A stretch of DNA of 64,000 nt from Sporisorium sorghi. Taxonomy: Eukaryota; Basidiomycota; Ustilaginomycetes; Ustilaginales; Ustilaginaceae. A program made the position numbers and the translations under genes. Below are positions 54,207 through 64,000 of the stretch, piece by piece (positions within the stretch are counted from its first letter, which is position 1; the number at the start of each line of letters is the position of its first letter). A model generated the notes under the pieces. The model was not told where the DNA came from. It did not search any database and saw nothing but the letters and a program-made list of their open reading frames with translations. Location: the NCBI GenBank assembly GCA_023212695.1, contig JALCCG010000047.1:40848-104847 (forward strand), given 5' to 3'.

Positions 54207-54635
54207 ATGCCCCCCAAGCCCGCCGAGAAGAAGCCCTCCTCCACCGCCGGCAAGGCCCCTGCCTCGTCCGCTGGCAAGGCCCCCGCTGAGGCCGCCAAGA
54301 AGACCTCCAAGGCTCCCGCCAAGTCCGGCGACAGGAAGAAGGCCACCAAGGTTCGCAAGGAGACGTACTCGACCTACATCTACCGTGTGCTCAAGCAGGT
54401 GCACCCCGACACTGGTATCTCGAACAAGGCCATGGCCATCCTCAACTCGTTCGTCCAGGACATCTTTGAGCGCATCGCCACCGAGGCCTCGAAGCTCGCT
54501 TCGTACAACAAGAAGTCGACCATCTCGTCGCGAGAGATCCAGACCGCCGTCCGTCTCATCCTCCCCGGTGAGCTCTCCAAGCACGCCATCTCGGAAGGCA
54601 CCAAGTCCGTCACCAAGTTCTCTTCGTCCAAGTAA
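54207..54635 (+). CDS. Histone H2B
   Basis: 142 residues, single exon. Ala/Lys/Pro-rich tail, then the H2B fold: [59 protein letters not shown] and [20 protein letters not shown]. The Lys in the C-terminal helix is the ubiquitination site of yeast Lys123 type. Strongly biased codon use fits high expression. Paired divergently with H2A. Confidence 0.96.
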   Translation: MPPKPAEKKPSSTAGKAPASSAGKAPAEAAKKTSKAPAKSGDRKKATKVRKETYSTYIYRVLKQVHPDTGISNKAMAILNSFVQDIFERIATEASKLASYNKKSTISSREIQTAVRLILPGELSKHAISEGTKSVTKFSSSK

Positions 54636-55143
54636 GCGCGTGTGCAACGCACAGCTTTGCTTTGGTTCGTCGTTTCCGCATCCCCTCCTTCGGCCCGACG
54701 CGTTCGGTGCAGCGCGTCGTGGTGTCCCCCGCGCAGTTGACTTTCGAGTCGCTGCTGCTTAGCCCAAACCTCCTTTTTCCCAGCCCTCTTTTCTTGTCTT
54801 GGTCGCTTTGTATCTCTTTCTGTACTTTTACCGCCAGCGCTAGCATCTCTACCCCTCAGATATATCCAGCAGCAATCTGAGCATATCGGTCTCAAAACAA
54901 ACTCCTCGCAGCCTGCGTTCCGATTGTGTCACTTTGAGAAGTTCACGAGCGAGTCTGAAACGCGAATGGCTGTCGCGTCGGTGTCGAGGGTCTGCACACA
55001 TGAATCGGCGTCCTCTGCGTAGAGAACGTTCGATTGACAGACGTCGCACACTCGTCCCGACTGAAAAGGCTATGAGTTAAGCAACACTGCAAAAAGGTAC
55101 AAATACATAAGAGTGACACGGAAACAATTCTGGATGAAGACAA
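54636..55143. other. Convergent intergenic region, H2B and VPS24
   Basis: 508 bp, no gene seen. Confidence 0.6.
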
Positions 55144-56045
55144 TCAACCACGAAGAAGACCGTCGAGGGCGGCCTGCATGCGCTGCATGTCCTGCTGTTC
55201 CTGCTCCTCATTGAGCTTGGGGTCTTCGATGGCGAGGTCGGGGAGGTGGTCGGTGGTGCTAGCCTGGCCGAGCTTGCCGTCGGTTAGCTGGTAGAGCACC
55301 TTGTCGACTTCCTCCTGTGCTTCTTCCTCCATCTCGTCTTCGTCTTCGCCGAGCACGCCCGAGTCGAGCATGTCTTCCATGAGCTCTTCCATGATGCCCG
55401 CCTGAGAGATGCGGCAGGGAGACGATGGGGGTCAGTGTGCGATTCTGTGAGCTCGAGGTGGGATGGGTGAACATACCTTGGTCATCTCGGCGCTCATCTG
55501 TCGCATGACGGCCGACACTTCAGGCAGCTTGACGAGCTGATTCGACAGCTTCATGATCTCGGTCGATTTTTGCATGCTCCCCGTCACCTTGTACATTGCT
55601 GTAGAGACGATGATGGCGTCAGCCTACCTCGTTCCTCTTGTTCCATGCTGCGCCTCCGCGCCTTCAAGACTTACCCAGCTGATGCTGCAGCTGCATGTGT
55701 ATACTGTTGAGTCTCGCCTTGGACACTGCGAGGCGGTTCTTCTGCTTTTGCGCTCGCACCACCTCCCTCGCGAGGATCTTGGCATTCTTGACGTCGCCCT
55801 TCTTGGCGAGCTTCTTGATCTCTGCTTTGGTCTTGGTGGATCCCTGGTCGATCTGGCGCATCTCGCGGTCGAGCGCGCGCTGCTCGGACCGCAGCTGCGA
55901 TTGCACCTTCTTCACCCTCTCTGCAGACGTCGATGTGGTGAGATAAGGTCAGTCGCTCCGTATCGTTTCTCTGTGATGCCGGGTTGTGGTTCGCGAGCTT
56001 ACCTTCCTGTGACGGCCCAAAGATGAACTTGGATACCGCCTGCAT
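55144..56045 (-). CDS. VPS24: ESCRT-III subunit VPS24 (CHMP3), four exons
   Basis: Exons on the minus strand: 56003-56045, 55675-55920, 55477-55598, 55144-55401, giving 222 residues, the normal family length. Introns of 82, 76 and 75 nt have GTAAGC, GTAAGT and GTATGT donors and CAG acceptors, and all phases close. The protein starts [14 protein letters not shown] and continues with the basic Snf7 helices ([42 protein letters not shown]). It then has the [16 protein letters not shown] and [16 protein letters not shown] block typical of VPS24/CHMP3, and an acidic C-terminus ending in a MIM1-like helix. It polymerises with VPS2 on endosomes for multivesicular-body budding. Confidence 0.93.
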
Positions 56046-58016
56046 GGTGCGTCTGGTTGGCCAGCGATAGGCGCTGTCCTAATCCTCGTCGTCGTCGTCG
56101 TCGTCGTCGTCGTCTTCGATACCGTGCGCTGTCGAAGAGCTTCTACGAGGAGGACGCTGAGCTATGTGTGTGCGCAGTTTGAGACCTTGTGGATCGTCGT
56201 TGAAAGCGAGAGATGGACGGAGTGCAGGCAGGACCTGACGCCGAAAGTGGAGTTGTTGGCTGCAGCGCAAACCGCTCGTGTGTAAGATTTAGGTGCGCTG
56301 TGCCGCGCTGATCTGGATGGTCGGATTCGGAACTCGGATCTTCAACCAGGGTTGCCTTGACTCGCGCGATACAGCCTCTGCTTTGCCTCGTTGGCTCGCT
56401 CTCTCCTGGTCATTGTTCCGAACGAGCGGACTCAGTGGCTGTGCAACGCACGCTCTCTCCTATGATTGTCGTCCGCTTGAGAGTGTGAACAATTGTTGTG
56501 CTGAGCAGAGTATCAGGTCGGTCATGCGCGAAAGCCTTGCTGATGATTAGATTCAAACGAAAAATGCCCTTCGGATCGAAAAAGGACGTCGGAAAAAGAG
56601 GCTCCAAAAACGCATTTTCCCTTCGACGACAGCAACGCCGGCGTAACAAACCGATGCGCCGGCAACCATCACCCGATCGATTCACCTGCTACTCTCTCTC
56701 TCCCGACACGGGCGATTCTCCACGAGTCGAGAACATCAGCGCTCATGCTACGTCGAAGTTGAACAACGACAATTGGCGCTCCGGTCGCCAACTGCAAGCC
56801 ACGCCGAGTCGAGGCGTGCGCTTTCCCAGCTCGGCAAGGCAACGGTGGCCTCTCGGCGTTGTTGTCAGTAAATCCACGACCACGCACATGAACAAACAAT
56901 GATGCTGCGGAATCACGCCACCGAGCAACGGTCGGAGAACATTGTGGACGAAGGCTGATCACCTCGAGCTTTACAGAGACGAGCTCTGTGTCTGGACTTC
57001 GATGTCGTTTGTGGCCTGTGTTTAGCGTGTCAGGCCAGAGTGGGAAAGGAGAGCGCGCGACGCGTCGAGCAGCTTCGCTTGTTTCAGCCATGCAAGGACC
57101 AGGCACGCGCGCGCGCTGCTCAAAACAACACAGCAGAGGCAGATTGCAACTCTCGAGACACGCGCCAGGCCAAGACGCACGGTCGATCCGCGTGCGCGTA
57201 CTGTACGTTCACCGGTAGCAATTCTTTCTTTTCTCGTTTTCGGGCTTTGAATGGGAGAGGAGAAGCTCCGATTCAACGAGGACAGCTAGCCCGCTGCTTT
57301 GAGGAAGGTCGGAAGCGAACGGGCGCAAGGAGAGAGGACAAGTAACGGCGAGGGGCTAGACAGGCGAGCAAGCACATCGGACCCTGCCTCGACCCGCACT
57401 TCGGCTACGGATGCAGCAGCTGCTGCTCTGGCGAGGAGAGACCCCCTTTCTTTCGTGGGAAGCTTGCCTCCGACCCGAGAGTCGTTTCATCTAGGTAGCT
57501 TCTTCATACTCTCATCATGATCAGCGCGTGAATCAATGAAGACGACAATAAGATGAAGAAAGCGACAGAAGAGGGCCCATCCGCCCAACACGTGCCAAGA
57601 AGACAGAGTAGAAGAGCGAGCGCGCTGTGACCGCTTTCAACTCGCTCTCTTCGCCTTCCGAATCTGGACGGCGGTCGAGAGCAACAGCAGAGCGGGACCG
57701 AAGCCGAAAGTTCGAGATTGACTCGGCATGCAAGTCGCCCATCGCTCTCCTTCTTCTCCGACTCTAGAGCGAGCCAGCTGCACTGTGAGAACGCAGCGCA
57801 TCGCTTCCTCCGCCTTGAAGCGCCCCTTTGTTTTTTTTTCTCGACTGCTGCGCCTGCGCTGGCTCGATTCGCTCTCCGCCCAGTCTAGATTCATTCATGC
57901 TAGCTCGCCTCCTTACTCTTGCTCTTGCTCTCAATTATCGGCAAACCCGCTCCTGGCTTGCAGGGGATGGTCGGCTGCGCTGAATCAGTGTATTGCTGCA
58001 TGTCCGACGTGAGAAA

Positions 58017-58056
58017 GCGTGTGCGTGTGCGTGTGCGTGTGCGTGCGCGTGTGCTT
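58017..58056 (+). repeat. (GTGTGC)n hexanucleotide repeat
   Basis: About six units, degrading at the right end. Confidence 0.85.
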
Positions 58057-58274
58057 GCGATGTCTTTCGAGACGGCTTGAGAACCCTGCAGCAACAGAAG
58101 CAGCGGCAGCAGCACAGCCCTTTCCAGTCGCATCACCATCTCGAGACCAACACTTTTTTTTTTTCTTTTTTCCCTCTCTTTCTCTCTCTTTCAAAAAGCG
58201 TGCTTTTGACGGTGTTTTTACTGTACCTCTGATTCGCATTCCGCAAGGTTGCCTTGCATTCCGCTCTCTCTCAC

Positions 58275-58312
58275 CACACACACACACACACACACACTCT
58301 CTCTCTCTCTCT
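58275..58312 (+). repeat. Compound (CA)n(CT)n microsatellite
   Basis: About eleven CA units followed by eight CT units in the presumed leader of the gene at 58723. Confidence 0.9.
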
Positions 58313-58722
58313 AACTCCCTGTCGCATGCATACCACCATCCTCTCTTCTTGCCACCCCTTACTTGTTTGCTTGCTCGCCTTCGCTGCTGGCCACCGCTCA
58401 CCTTGCTCACACGATATCTGGACCACCTCACTCTATCTCTTACCCTCGGCGCTCCATCCACAACCACTTACCGGCCAACCACCTCCATCTTGATCATCTC
58501 CTTAGCAGTGTAGTGCATCCTCATCCGCAAACACACCATCGGAAGGAGCCATACCCACGCTCGCCACCGCGACTGTCCACCGTTCGACCCTGACACTGGA
58601 TCCCAGCATGGCCGCCTTCTGATAGCCACAACTCCTCGACAAGGCTACATCTAACTTCCTATTCTCACCACACACAGCGCTTCGCAATCAGACCGAGCCT
58701 GTCTTTCGAGCTGCAAACAAAC

Positions 58723-60189
58723 ATGTCTGCCGTTGCATCCAGACCCGCCTCGATGGCCAACTCGTTCTACGAGTCCGAAGGGCGACCCAGCATCGACCAC
58801 GCTCACCTCGCCGAGTCCAACAACAAGACAAGAGGTCTCGTTCGTGCCATCGGTCGCGAAAGAGAAGGTCTCGTTCCTTCCTTCCGTCCGCCGAGCAGTT
58901 GGACGCAGCGTTCCAGCCACTACGACGTTGTCTGGAATGGCGACCGCGACCACGACCAAGATGCAAACGACGAACAGTTCTCTGACGCCGAAAGCTGGGA
59001 TGGCGACGACGCCCCCTCAACGTCGCACGCAGCCAACAGCACCGAGCTCGATCCGACAGCCAGCGTCTATGGCCACGTCCGTCCCAATAGCATCGCAAGC
59101 TCCATCTTTGCAGGTCGAGGTGCCAGGTCCGAGCGCAGGCGACGAGAAGCTCCACCGCCTCTCCCCTCCATGCCACCACCTCACCACTTGGTTGGTGGCG
59201 ATGCATCTACTCTGCTCAGCCCTTCCGTCCAGAACATGCTTCGTCCACGGAGCGATGCCAGTGGCTTCGAGACAAGCAGCCAGTACAGTGACCACGACGC
59301 CAAGACCGCCACAGCAGATCACCTTAATCTAGCCGATGGCTTTGACATTCAAAATATAACGTCCCCGAATCCCTCAAGTCGACGTACGCACGATGACCAA
59401 GCTGCCGATGCAGTGGCCCAACCCGTTCCTTCCCGCAACTCGTCCAAGCCCAAGCCTCCTCTCCCCGTCAAGGCCGCCTCCAGAGGCAGCAACGAGTCGC
59501 CACGTCGAGACGGCTCCACCTCCGACGCCGACGTCAATCCAGGCCGCGCTTCTGCCACCACCTCAAAGTCGAGTCCAAACAGACTGCCGGACGGAACACT
59601 CATCCCCAAGATGCCGCCCATACCCCGAACCGCCGACACTGTCCGTTCCACCAAGCCCAGAACTCGACGCGATCGATCGCCCATCCTCTCCTTTGACGGA
59701 GGCGTAGCTGAAGAGGAAAAGCTGCTCGTCGAGCTTCAAAACAAGATCGCAGACGATGCGCGCAGAATCAGCACGCTCGGGCCCAAGGTCAAGAAGAACG
59801 CTCCAGCTCCCTGGGAGTTGGGCGGAGACGACACGGTCACTGCAGCAGGTCGACCTTCGCTTCGTGACACCCTGCGTCCGAGTGCAGAGACGCTCGAAAA
59901 GCCCTTCTCCCGCTTCAAGACCAGGCCGTCTGTCGATGGCCCAAATCCTGCGCCTCCGAGGAGCCCCAACCCGGTCTACGCGCCTTCGGGCCTCGTACAC
60001 GCCAATGCTGCCTCGCTTGAGTCGGAGGCGCAGAGGGAAGATGACGTACAATCCTTGTTTGCTTCCCAGCGATCTCGATCCAAGAGCGTCTCGGGAACCG
60101 CAGTTGGAATGCTCAAGGGTCTTGGTCTGGCTGGTGCAGCTGCGCCAGCTTCCAAGAAGGGCAAGCTGACGAAGGCGCTGCGTCTGGTA

Positions 60190-60227
<38 letters not shown>

Positions 60228-61997
60228 AAACGCTCATCCAGCCTCGGCTCCGCTGTCCGAGCTCAACGCGTCTGCCAAGCTCAACCATGCCGGTCCAAGT
60301 CCCATCCACGCCATTGGTTTTGCGAACGACTTGCCGCACAGCCATTCGGCCCGCCAAATCAACGGAGGCGCCACGATGCAATCCGACAGCAAGAACCAGG
60401 CCGACCTGGTCCACATGATCATGCCGAGCAACTCCAAGTTCCGCGACCAGGCGTGTTCTCCGCCTCTCCCATCTCCCAAGCCGACAGGCGCATCGCTGAC
60501 TTCTCCGCGTCTCGGCGGTGTCCGTTCGCTGGCCTACAAGAAGGACACGCTGAGCGCCGCGGACAGTGCCAGCTTCGCCAGCGACTTGAACCTCAACTCG
60601 ATCGAACGCGCCCGATCGCGCACGCCGCCCATGCGCCAGGTCAGCGTCGCCTCGCGCTCGGCCACTTCCACCGAAGACACGGCGCTGCGCAGCAGCAGTG
60701 TCGAAGGTGAGGTAACCTTGGACTCGATCCCTCCCGCCGAGGGAGAGTCGACGCCCATGGGCAAGGCCAGTGCCGAAGCGGCAGCGGCGGCTGCTTTACG
60801 TGCTCGACCCAACTCGCCTTCGAGTCACCGTGCTGGCATCATGTCGGTCTCTTCGAGCCAGACGTCCGGCAGCTTGCCTCTGCCCGGCAACATCGAGGGT
60901 GTGCCTTACAAGCTCATCTCGCTCGAGGAGGCACGCGAGCAGGCGCGCCAGAAGCAGTCCGAGTGGCTTGCTTCATCGGGCGGTAGCGTGACTGCCAGAA
61001 CCTCGCCGTATCTTGCTTCGGGCGATGCGGGTGGTGCTCACGACGAGGTGGGCATGCAGCGCGATCCTTCGAGCGATGGCCAGTCCAGCATGCGTCTGCT
61101 CAAGAACAAGAAGAGCGGCTTCCTCATGCGCAAGCTCAAGAAGGAGAAGGGCGTCAGTGTCGACTTTGACGGCGTCTCGACCTTGCCGCCGAGTGGCAGC
61201 AATAGGGAGATGGCGCCGCGGTCGAGCAAGACGTCGCCCATGCCGTCGTTCTCGGTGACGGGATTGGACGAGGAGAACGACGACGAGCTCAAGCCGCTCA
61301 CGTCGATCGACAAGCCGGCGCTTCAGATCCGGCCCGTGTCGTCTATGTTCTCCGGCTTTGCGGCTGACTTTTTGGACGCCTCGACGCTGGCAGAGGGGGC
61401 GCACATGCGCGAGACATCGAGCAGCTCATCGGTGGGCTCGACGGGTCTGCTTGCACCGCACAGCCCGGCGGCAGCACAGTCGTTCCGAACGCCTTCGCCT
61501 GTGCTTTCCGAGTCGGGGCGCTTTGTTGCAACGACGTCGACATCGAAGCCCAAGCTGGCCGACATCCGGCCGCCGCCGCATGGAGCCGCGGTGCCGGGTC
61601 CTACTGTGCCTGGCTCTGCCGACAGCAACTGGAGCGGAATGGGTGGGGCCAGTGGTGCGAGTCGGCTGCCGAGCCTCGATGCAGGTGCGAGCACGTCGGA
61701 TACGCAGTCGCAGTTCCACTCTCCTGCGCATTCGCCGCTGACGCCGTCGTTCCACCACTCTGTGCATGCGCCGGTTTCGTCATCGCACAGCGCAGCAACG
61801 ACGCCGTTGATCGAGGAGTCCGCGAACGGCATGTCGCCGCCGGCGAGCCCGCAGATTCCGGAGGAGGTGCGACAGCGTGCGCGCGAGATCGAGGCGCAGA
61901 TCCAGGAGCTGTGCAACGAGCTTACGGAGCTGCGTGTCAAGCATGTGGGTCAGGGCACGGCTCCTGTTTTCAAGGGGAGCGGTGAGGTGGAGCACGG

Positions 61998-62033
<36 letters not shown>

Positions 62034-62211
62034 GACGGTGGTGGGTGACTGCCCGGCGTGTGGATGTGGGTGTGCAGAGCAGAGACGGCTGCAGAGCATC
62101 AACGAGGCGGCGGTGCTGAAGGGGATCAGCGTGCTGGATAGGGGGCGTGCGCTCAAGCCGTCGGCGAACATGGGCAGCACGGGCAAGTTTGGCGGTTATA
62201 CGAATAGGTGA
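58723..62211 (+). CDS. Large unknown protein with coiled coil and C-terminal Cys cluster
   Basis: 1162 residues, single exon, not recognised. Mostly Ser/Pro/Arg-rich and probably disordered, but with islands that look conserved: HMIMPSNSKFRDQ (about 565), VPYKLISLEEAREQARQKQ (about 727-745), GFLMRKLKKEKG (basic, about 803) and a coiled coil IPEEVRQRAREIEAQIQELC (from about 1044). These are followed by a CPACGCGC cluster (about 1110-1117) and a tail ending GKFGGYTNR. Poly-Gly from (GGC)n at 60191-60227 and poly-Ala from (GCT)n at 62000-62036 are embedded microsatellites. Pro-rich PPLPSMPPP and PKPPLPV stretches could bind SH3 or WW domains. The pattern suggests a cytoskeletal or signalling scaffold; that is inference only. 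Confidence 0.7.
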
Positions 62212-62784
62212 TTATACTCTCATTGAACTATATACCCAATCTACTACTTCCTTGGTTGTAGGAATGTGCGAGTGTGAAGGGAAGATCAATGGTGAGCATG
62301 CGGAGGAATAAGAGTGAGGTCGATGTGCGGCGTTCTAACGCGTGTCAGCTGCAGCCTGATAGACGCCGGCATTGGTCGCGCACGCGTTGGTGGTGGTGCA
62401 GGGATCGCCTTTTGTGCTGTGCTGTGATGTCGGCATGTATTTCTGGTTCAGAGCGTGCTCGAGGGTGTCAACCGTGGGTTCAGGTGGGGAGGTGCGGCTC
62501 TCAGAAGCTGTGGGCCAGAGAGATATGACATGCGGCGACCGTGAGTCGGCGACTTCATCTGTACGAGCGGTGTTTTAGTGAGATCAAGTCAGGGGTTGTT
62601 GCTCTGGACAGGGTCCAAGTGTTGGTCTCTCGTTTTTGCGTCATGCCCATCTAGGGCTTATCAGTCACCTTCCCTTGAAGCCTTTCATCGCCATCTTGAC
62701 TTGGCCATCACCATCATCACCATCTCCTTCCCCTCAACCTCCCCCCTCTCCACCGGGAATCGCTATCTCGGCTGGTCTAGAACG
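62212..62784. other. Intergenic, promoter region of the aquaglyceroporin
   Basis: 573 bp, no gene. The aquaporin frame is open from 62578 but its first ATG is 62785. Confidence 0.6.
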
Positions 62785-63870
62785 ATGGCGCGCTTAACAT
62801 CGCGCTCCCAACTAACGGAGCACCAAGTGCACCCGGACCCAACGTCAACCGACCCGCTCCTCCCCGCCTCTGCGCCGCTGCCGCACCAGGCGACACCGCT
62901 CCACAAACCGCCTCGATGGTGGACTGCCCCAACCTCTGACCCCACCGTCTCTGGCTCGTACACGGCAGGGCGGGTGCCGAACAGCTGGGCACGCCTGCGC
63001 CATCTGTACCGCGAAGAGCTCGCCGAATTCTTCGGCACGTTCATAATCCTCATCTTCGGTGCTGGAGTCGAGTGTCAGGTGAACATGCACTACGCCTCGT
63101 CCTCCACACGCGAGTCCGCGGCGTACGGGAGCTACTTCCAGGGCCGGCTAGCGTGGGCTGCGGGCGTTGCGATGGCGGGGTGGGTGAGCGGGGGCGTTTC
63201 CGGGGGCCACTGCAACCCGTCCGTCACCGTCGCTTTGGCGCTATTTCGAGGGTTTCCGTGGAAGAAGGTGGTGCCGTTCGTGGTGGCGCAGACCCTGGGT
63301 GCGGCCGCGGCGAGCCTGCTGGTGTACGCGAACAACGCCACGGGAATCGAGCGCTTCCAACTCATCGCTGGACAGGGGAGCCGCACGGTGAAAGGGCCCG
63401 GCAGCACAGCGGGGTTCTTCTTCACCCTGCCTGCGCCCGAACTGTCCGTGGCGCAGGCGCTGTTCAGCGAGTTCCTCGCCACCGCGGTGCTGGTGTTTGT
63501 CGTCTTTGCGCTGGCGGATAGCGCGAATCTGAAGCCGCCGAGGGGCGCGCAGCCGTTCGCGATGTTCATTGTGCTCCTGGGAATCGGGGCGAGTTTGGGG
63601 TACAATACGGGCTATGCGATTAACGGGGCGAGGGATACAGGGCCCAGGATCGCGCTGTGGTTGGTCGGGTACGGGAGCGAGGTGTGGACGCACGATGGGT
63701 GGTACTGGGCGTGGAACCCGTGGGCGAGTAGTGTGTGTGGGGGCGTTGTGGGCGCGGCGGTGTATGATGCGTTTTTGTATACGGGCCAGGATAGTCCGTT
63801 TAACCGGCCGAAGAGGGTGAGGGGAGGGTATGGGGTGTTGGAGAGCGAAGGGGCGGAGGAGGAGGGCTAG
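62785..63870 (+). CDS. Aquaglyceroporin-like MIP channel with variant NPA boxes
   Basis: 361 residues, single exon, six predicted membrane segments after a soluble Pro/His-rich N-terminus. The first half-helix box is NPS (Asn144, in GGHCNPSVT) and the second is NGA (Asn280, in YAINGARDTGPR) instead of NPA. The Asp after the second box (ARD.GPR) is the hallmark of glycerol facilitators. The arrangement recalls yeast Fps1, which also departs from NPA in both boxes (NPS, NLA), but this protein lacks the long regulatory tails of Fps1. It probably conducts glycerol or other small solutes in the plasma membrane. Confidence 0.88.
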   Translation: MARLTSRSQLTEHQVHPDPTSTDPLLPASAPLPHQATPLHKPPRWWTAPTSDPTVSGSYTAGRVPNSWARLRHLYREELAEFFGTFIILIFGAGVECQVNMHYASSSTRESAAYGSYFQGRLAWAAGVAMAGWVSGGVSGGHCNPSVTVALALFRGFPWKKVVPFVVAQTLGAAAASLLVYANNATGIERFQLIAGQGSRTVKGPGSTAGFFFTLPAPELSVAQALFSEFLATAVLVFVVFALADSANLKPPRGAQPFAMFIVLLGIGASLGYNTGYAINGARDTGPRIALWLVGYGSEVWTHDGWYWAWNPWASSVCGGVVGAAVYDAFLYTGQDSPFNRPKRVRGGYGVLESEGAEEEG

Positions 63871-64000
63871 TCGATGTAGAGCTAACTCGGGGGGGGGGGG
63901 GGGTGGGGGGGGGGGGGACCCGGTTTCTCAAAAGGACTGGCATTTGGAAAAATGGGAGGAGGGGGGGGGGGGGAAAAAGGGGAAATTCGGGGGGCCGCCG
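63871..64000. other. Low-quality poly-G-rich end of the sequence
   Basis: Runs of G at 63889-63903, 63905-63917 and 63961-63973 with purine-only text between. It looks like unreliable base calls at a contig end, so nothing here should be annotated. Confidence 0.75.

Larger units (their letters stand above)
56046..58722. other. Long intergenic region between VPS24 and the unknown gene at 58723
   Basis: 2.7 kb with no supported gene. Contains (CGT)n at about 56083-56113, a (GTGTGC)n tract at 58017-58056, a T run at about 58156-58164, (CA)n at 58275-58297 running into (CT)n to 58312, and a pyrimidine-rich leader region before the 58723 ATG. Confidence 0.5.

Noticed and set aside
56079..56270. 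Small acidic-tailed open frame 33 bp upstream of VPS24
   Set aside because: The FRRQVLPAL-like stretch faintly recalls L51/S25-type mitochondrial ribosomal proteins, but no start, exon or splice sites could be supported and the tail is a GAC microsatellite.
1..64000. tRNA, rRNA, CRISPR or transposon structures
   Set aside because: No B-box/cloverleaf-like sequence, regular spacer array, terminal inverted repeats or transposase/reverse-transcriptase motifs were found by eye; a tRNAscan-type and repeat search would be decisive.

Overview
The window looks like nuclear DNA of a basidiomycete fungus, most likely a smut (Ustilaginomycetes). This rests on GC-rich coding sequence, mostly intron-poor genes with some short GT-AG introns (75-120 nt), very long Ser/Ala/Gln-rich regulatory proteins, intergenic DNA full of CT/GA/TCG microsatellites, and a purely fungal gene set (ERG4, SUR1, RIM15, Rpd3S-type PHD protein). 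Genus cannot be fixed from the sequence alone. All starts given are ATG codons.

Layout. 0.2-2.5 kb: mitochondrial polyprenyl diphosphate synthase (COQ1) convergent with a small L-rhamnose-mutarotase-fold protein. 4.2-18.5 kb: a two-exon RIM15-type kinase of about 4211 residues (PAS, CxxC zinc finger, split AGC kinase, response-regulator receiver) with a 1.7-kb first intron. 20.6-22.6 kb: SUR1-type mannosyltransferase. 23.2-27.3 kb: a mitochondrial NAD+-type carrier divergent from an acetamidase-like amidase. 27.4-33 kb: an accessory, decayed island holding two HNH-AP2 nuclease relics, an orphan last exon of an ERG4 paralogue and a pseudogenised second carrier. 33.0-34.6 kb: intact ERG4. 37-41.9 kb: a small unknown protein, ribosomal protein eL29 (start codon apparently split by an intron) and a secreted GH125 alpha-mannosidase. 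42.3-50.9 kb: RCO1-like double PHD protein and COG1. 51.2-56.0 kb: PPIL1-type cyclophilin, a divergent H2A/H2B pair and four-exon VPS24. 58.7-63.9 kb: a large conserved-looking unknown protein and an aquaglyceroporin with variant NPA boxes. The last 120 bases are poly-G-rich low-quality sequence, suggesting a contig end.

Most of the window is housekeeping: sterol and sphingolipid synthesis (ERG4, SUR1), ubiquinone side chain (COQ1), vesicle traffic (COG1, VPS24), chromatin (H2A, H2B, RCO1), and nutrient signalling (RIM15). The part worth attention is 27.4-33 kb. There the order HNH-AP2 nuclease (+) followed by an ERG4 3' end (-) occurs twice, with a duplicated carrier between them. All nuclease and carrier copies in the island are broken, while the ERG4 tail relic has an intact frame. 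This looks like a tandem or segmental duplication associated with a phage-type HNH-AP2 gene family resident in a fungal nuclear genome.
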